Shown: piece by piece, positions 6,328-7,261 of the stretch
Position numbering within the stretch: position 1 is the stretch's first letter
How the letters are laid out: every line of letters starts with the position of its first letter
Assembly: GCA_014382085.1 (NCBI GenBank)
Contig: JACNKJ010000020.1
Span: 1-7,261 of the forward strand
From: a bacterium
GTDB taxonomy: Bacteria; Krumholzibacteriota; Krumholzibacteriia; JACNKJ01
Length of the DNA: 7,261 bases
Direction of reading: 5' to 3'
Position numbers and translations under genes: made by a program
The notes under the pieces: model-generated
Databases searched by the model: none
Told to the model about the DNA's origin: nothing
Seen by the model: the letters and a program-made list of their open reading frames with translations, nothing else

Positions 6328-6974
6328 GTGGCGTCCTGCCAAAGGGGGTCGCCTTCTCTCCGTTCGACGATAAGCAGCAAGCGACCCCTGAGAACTTCAA
6401 TTTCCACGGAAGATTCCACGCTTCGATTCGAGGCGGTGAGCCCACGGGTGAAGGCAAGATCCGCGCACTCCAAGGGGAATTGCACACCTCGTAGGCTTAC
6501 GCCCTGAGCGCTTCCATAGAGCGGGAAAACGGAGAGACCTCGACCGGGTGGAATCTTGAAACTCTGTCTTCCCCAAACAGCCACCGCCGAAAAATCTTCC
6601 CCGGCCAGCATGACTTCCTCAGGCCGAGACATGGGCAAGGCCAGGTTTACCAAGTGATGATCCTGCCTTCCGCCCGTTCCGCCCAGCAGTACGATGCGAT
6701 CGCATTGCTCCCGGCTCAGATAGAGCACGCATTTTTCACCGTCGGTGCGATTGGAATCGTCCATGCGATGAATCGGCACGCCCTCGGGAGCATTGACCAG
6801 GGAATCCAAGTCGCCGATCACCGCATCGGGCAGGCGAGGGTACTCGCGATTGGCGGCGCCGTCCGCGCAGATAAAGAGGTCGCATTCATCCAGCCAGGCG
6901 TTTTGTAGGCTGTTGGAAGGTGCGTCTCCATCCAACATGACGAGGCCTGTTTTTTTGCCTTTGCTCAGTAGCAT
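6324..6974 (-). CDS. Thiamine pyrophosphokinase
   Basis: This cytoplasmic enzyme transfers pyrophosphate from ATP to thiamine, giving thiamine pyrophosphate in one step and so serving thiamine salvage. The 216-residue length is normal for the family. The N-terminal catalytic domain shows LVMLDGDAP (11-19), DGAAN (38-42), PDAVIGDLDSL (49-59), a TD pair (77-78) and GGTGGRQDHHLVN (98-110). The C-terminal thiamine-binding beta domain shows FKIPPGRGLSVFPL (139-152), GVSLRGV (158-164), GLTASN (178-183) and GRLLLI (197-202). The start is the ATG at 6974, which shares one base with the TGA of the upstream receptor gene (TGATG). A longer start at 7028 would run through 54 bp of receptor coding sequence and precede the normal domain edge. 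The stop overlaps the symporter start, so this is the middle gene of a coupled operon. I give no symbol, since names differ between lineages (thiN in Bacillus, TPK in Bacteroidetes). Confidence 0.93.
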   Translation of the reverse strand: MLLSKGKKTGLVMLDGDAPSNSLQNAWLDECDLFICADGAANREYPRLPDAVIGDLDSLVNAPEGVPIHRMDDSNRTDGEKCVLYLSREQCDRIVLLGGTGGRQDHHLVNLALPMSRPEEVMLAGEDFSAVAVWGRQSFKIPPGRGLSVFPLYGSAQGVSLRGVQFPLECADLAFTRGLTASNRSVESSVEIEVLRGRLLLIVERREGDPLWQDAT

Positions 6975-6976
6975 CA
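6972..6976 (-). promoter_or_regulatory. TGATG stop/start overlap coupling receptor and kinase
   Basis: The receptor stop TGA (6976-6974) and the kinase start ATG (6974-6972) share one base. Only a weak GTGGA-like ribosome binding site lies upstream inside the receptor gene, so reinitiation by ribosomes finishing the receptor is likely. This supports co-transcription of receptor and kinase. Confidence 0.65.
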
Positions 6977-7261
6977 GAGATCCACACTCAGTCCTGCGTA
7001 CCAGTTTCGGGGTGCTCCCACGAACCATCGAGGATCACCATCGTCGAATTCAATGTAGCCGGAGCTTTCGTACTCGATGTCCAGCACATTGTTCACGCGC
7101 AGATTCAGATTCAGCCCCTTCAAGTATTCGAAGCCGGGCAACTGAATGCTGAGACCCGCATCGAGAAGAGTGAAGGGTTCCACGCTGCGCGCATCTTCAT
7201 TGCGCCCGTCGAGCCACTGGCGTCCATTTCCGCTTGCCGCGATCCATGGGCTGAGCATTCC
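6974..7261 (-). CDS. C-terminus of a TonB-dependent outer-membrane receptor
   Basis: The last 95 codons of a gene that enters from the right edge are visible. The sequence alternates polar and hydrophobic residues as in barrel strands, and carries the family's C-terminal signature: LNLRVNNVLDIEY, a glycine/tyrosine turn, then WFVGAPRNWYAGLSV before the stop. TonB-dependent receptors import scarce ligands (siderophores, cobalamin, thiamine, glycans) across the outer membrane with TonB-ExbBD energy. The plug domain and TonB box are outside the window. An ATG at 7258 is internal, not a start. The final residue is Leu (SVDL) instead of the usual aromatic. The gene overlaps the kinase start by one base, so the ligand is probably thiamine, by analogy with Bacteroidetes thiamine receptors; that is inference from context. 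Confidence 0.85.
   Translation of the reverse strand, partial: GMLSPWIAASGNGRQWLDGRNEDARSVEPFTLLDAGLSIQLPGFEYLKGLNLNLRVNNVLDIEYESSGYIEFDDGDPRWFVGAPRNWYAGLSVDL

Noticed and set aside
4954..6342. TTG start for the symporter at 6342
   Set aside because: TTG is the rarest of the common starts and would overlap the kinase by 19 bp. GTG at 6327 has AGGA at six bases and a classic 4-bp overlap.
6324..7028. Longer thiamine pyrophosphokinase starting at ATG 7028
   Set aside because: It adds 18 residues that overlap receptor coding sequence and precede the normal domain edge. The ATG at 6974 gives the standard length and a TGATG junction.
6974..7258. ATG at 7258 as a true start of a small protein
   Set aside because: The frame is open to the window edge and the protein matches only the C-terminus of a TonB-dependent receptor, so this Met is internal to a longer gene.

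Overview
The window suggests a Gram-negative, didermic bacterium of moderate GC content. It encodes an outer-membrane TonB-dependent receptor, a lipoprotein with a clear lipobox, and a secreted protein ending in a C-terminal domain with the NFPNPFNP motif. That domain is typical of type IX-secretion-like sorting (FlgD-Ig-like) domains in the Fibrobacterota-Chlorobi-Bacteroidetes superphylum and allied candidate phyla such as Eisenbacteria, Krumholzibacteriota, Latescibacterota and KSB1. The phylum placement is inference from domain style, not from a marker gene.

Layout, left to right. (1) Bases 1-117 hold the 5' end of a minus-strand gene that leaves the window; it starts at 45, or less likely at 117, with a consensus -10 box at 136-141. 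(2) A strong hairpin terminator at 175-204 ends the minus-strand gene at 226-1905. That gene encodes a 559-residue exported protein made of four diverged repeats of about 107 residues plus a sorting domain. (3) Bases 1906-2227 form a divergent intergenic region with a candidate promoter for each flanking gene and a tandem 11-bp repeat. (4) Plus-strand pair 2228-4270 and 4284-4973: an exported M1-type zinc metallopeptidase with an altered exopeptidase motif, then, 13 bp later, a small lipoprotein of unknown function. (5) Minus-strand operon from beyond the right edge down to 4954: the C-terminus of a TonB-dependent receptor, thiamine pyrophosphokinase and a sodium:solute symporter. The last two genes are joined to the genes before them by stop/start overlaps (TGATG and GTGA). 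The symporter and the lipoprotein are convergent and overlap by 20 bp.

The most interesting unit is the right-hand operon. A TonB-dependent outer-membrane receptor, an inner-membrane transporter and thiamine pyrophosphokinase in one tightly coupled operon parallels the Bacteroidetes thiamine-salvage operons (outer-membrane receptor, PnuT, TPK). Here the inner-membrane step would be done by an SSS-family symporter instead of PnuT. This predicts a complete route: thiamine crosses the outer membrane, is imported with sodium, and is pyrophosphorylated to TPP. The transported substrate is inferred from context only. No RNA genes, CRISPR arrays or insertion sequences were seen.
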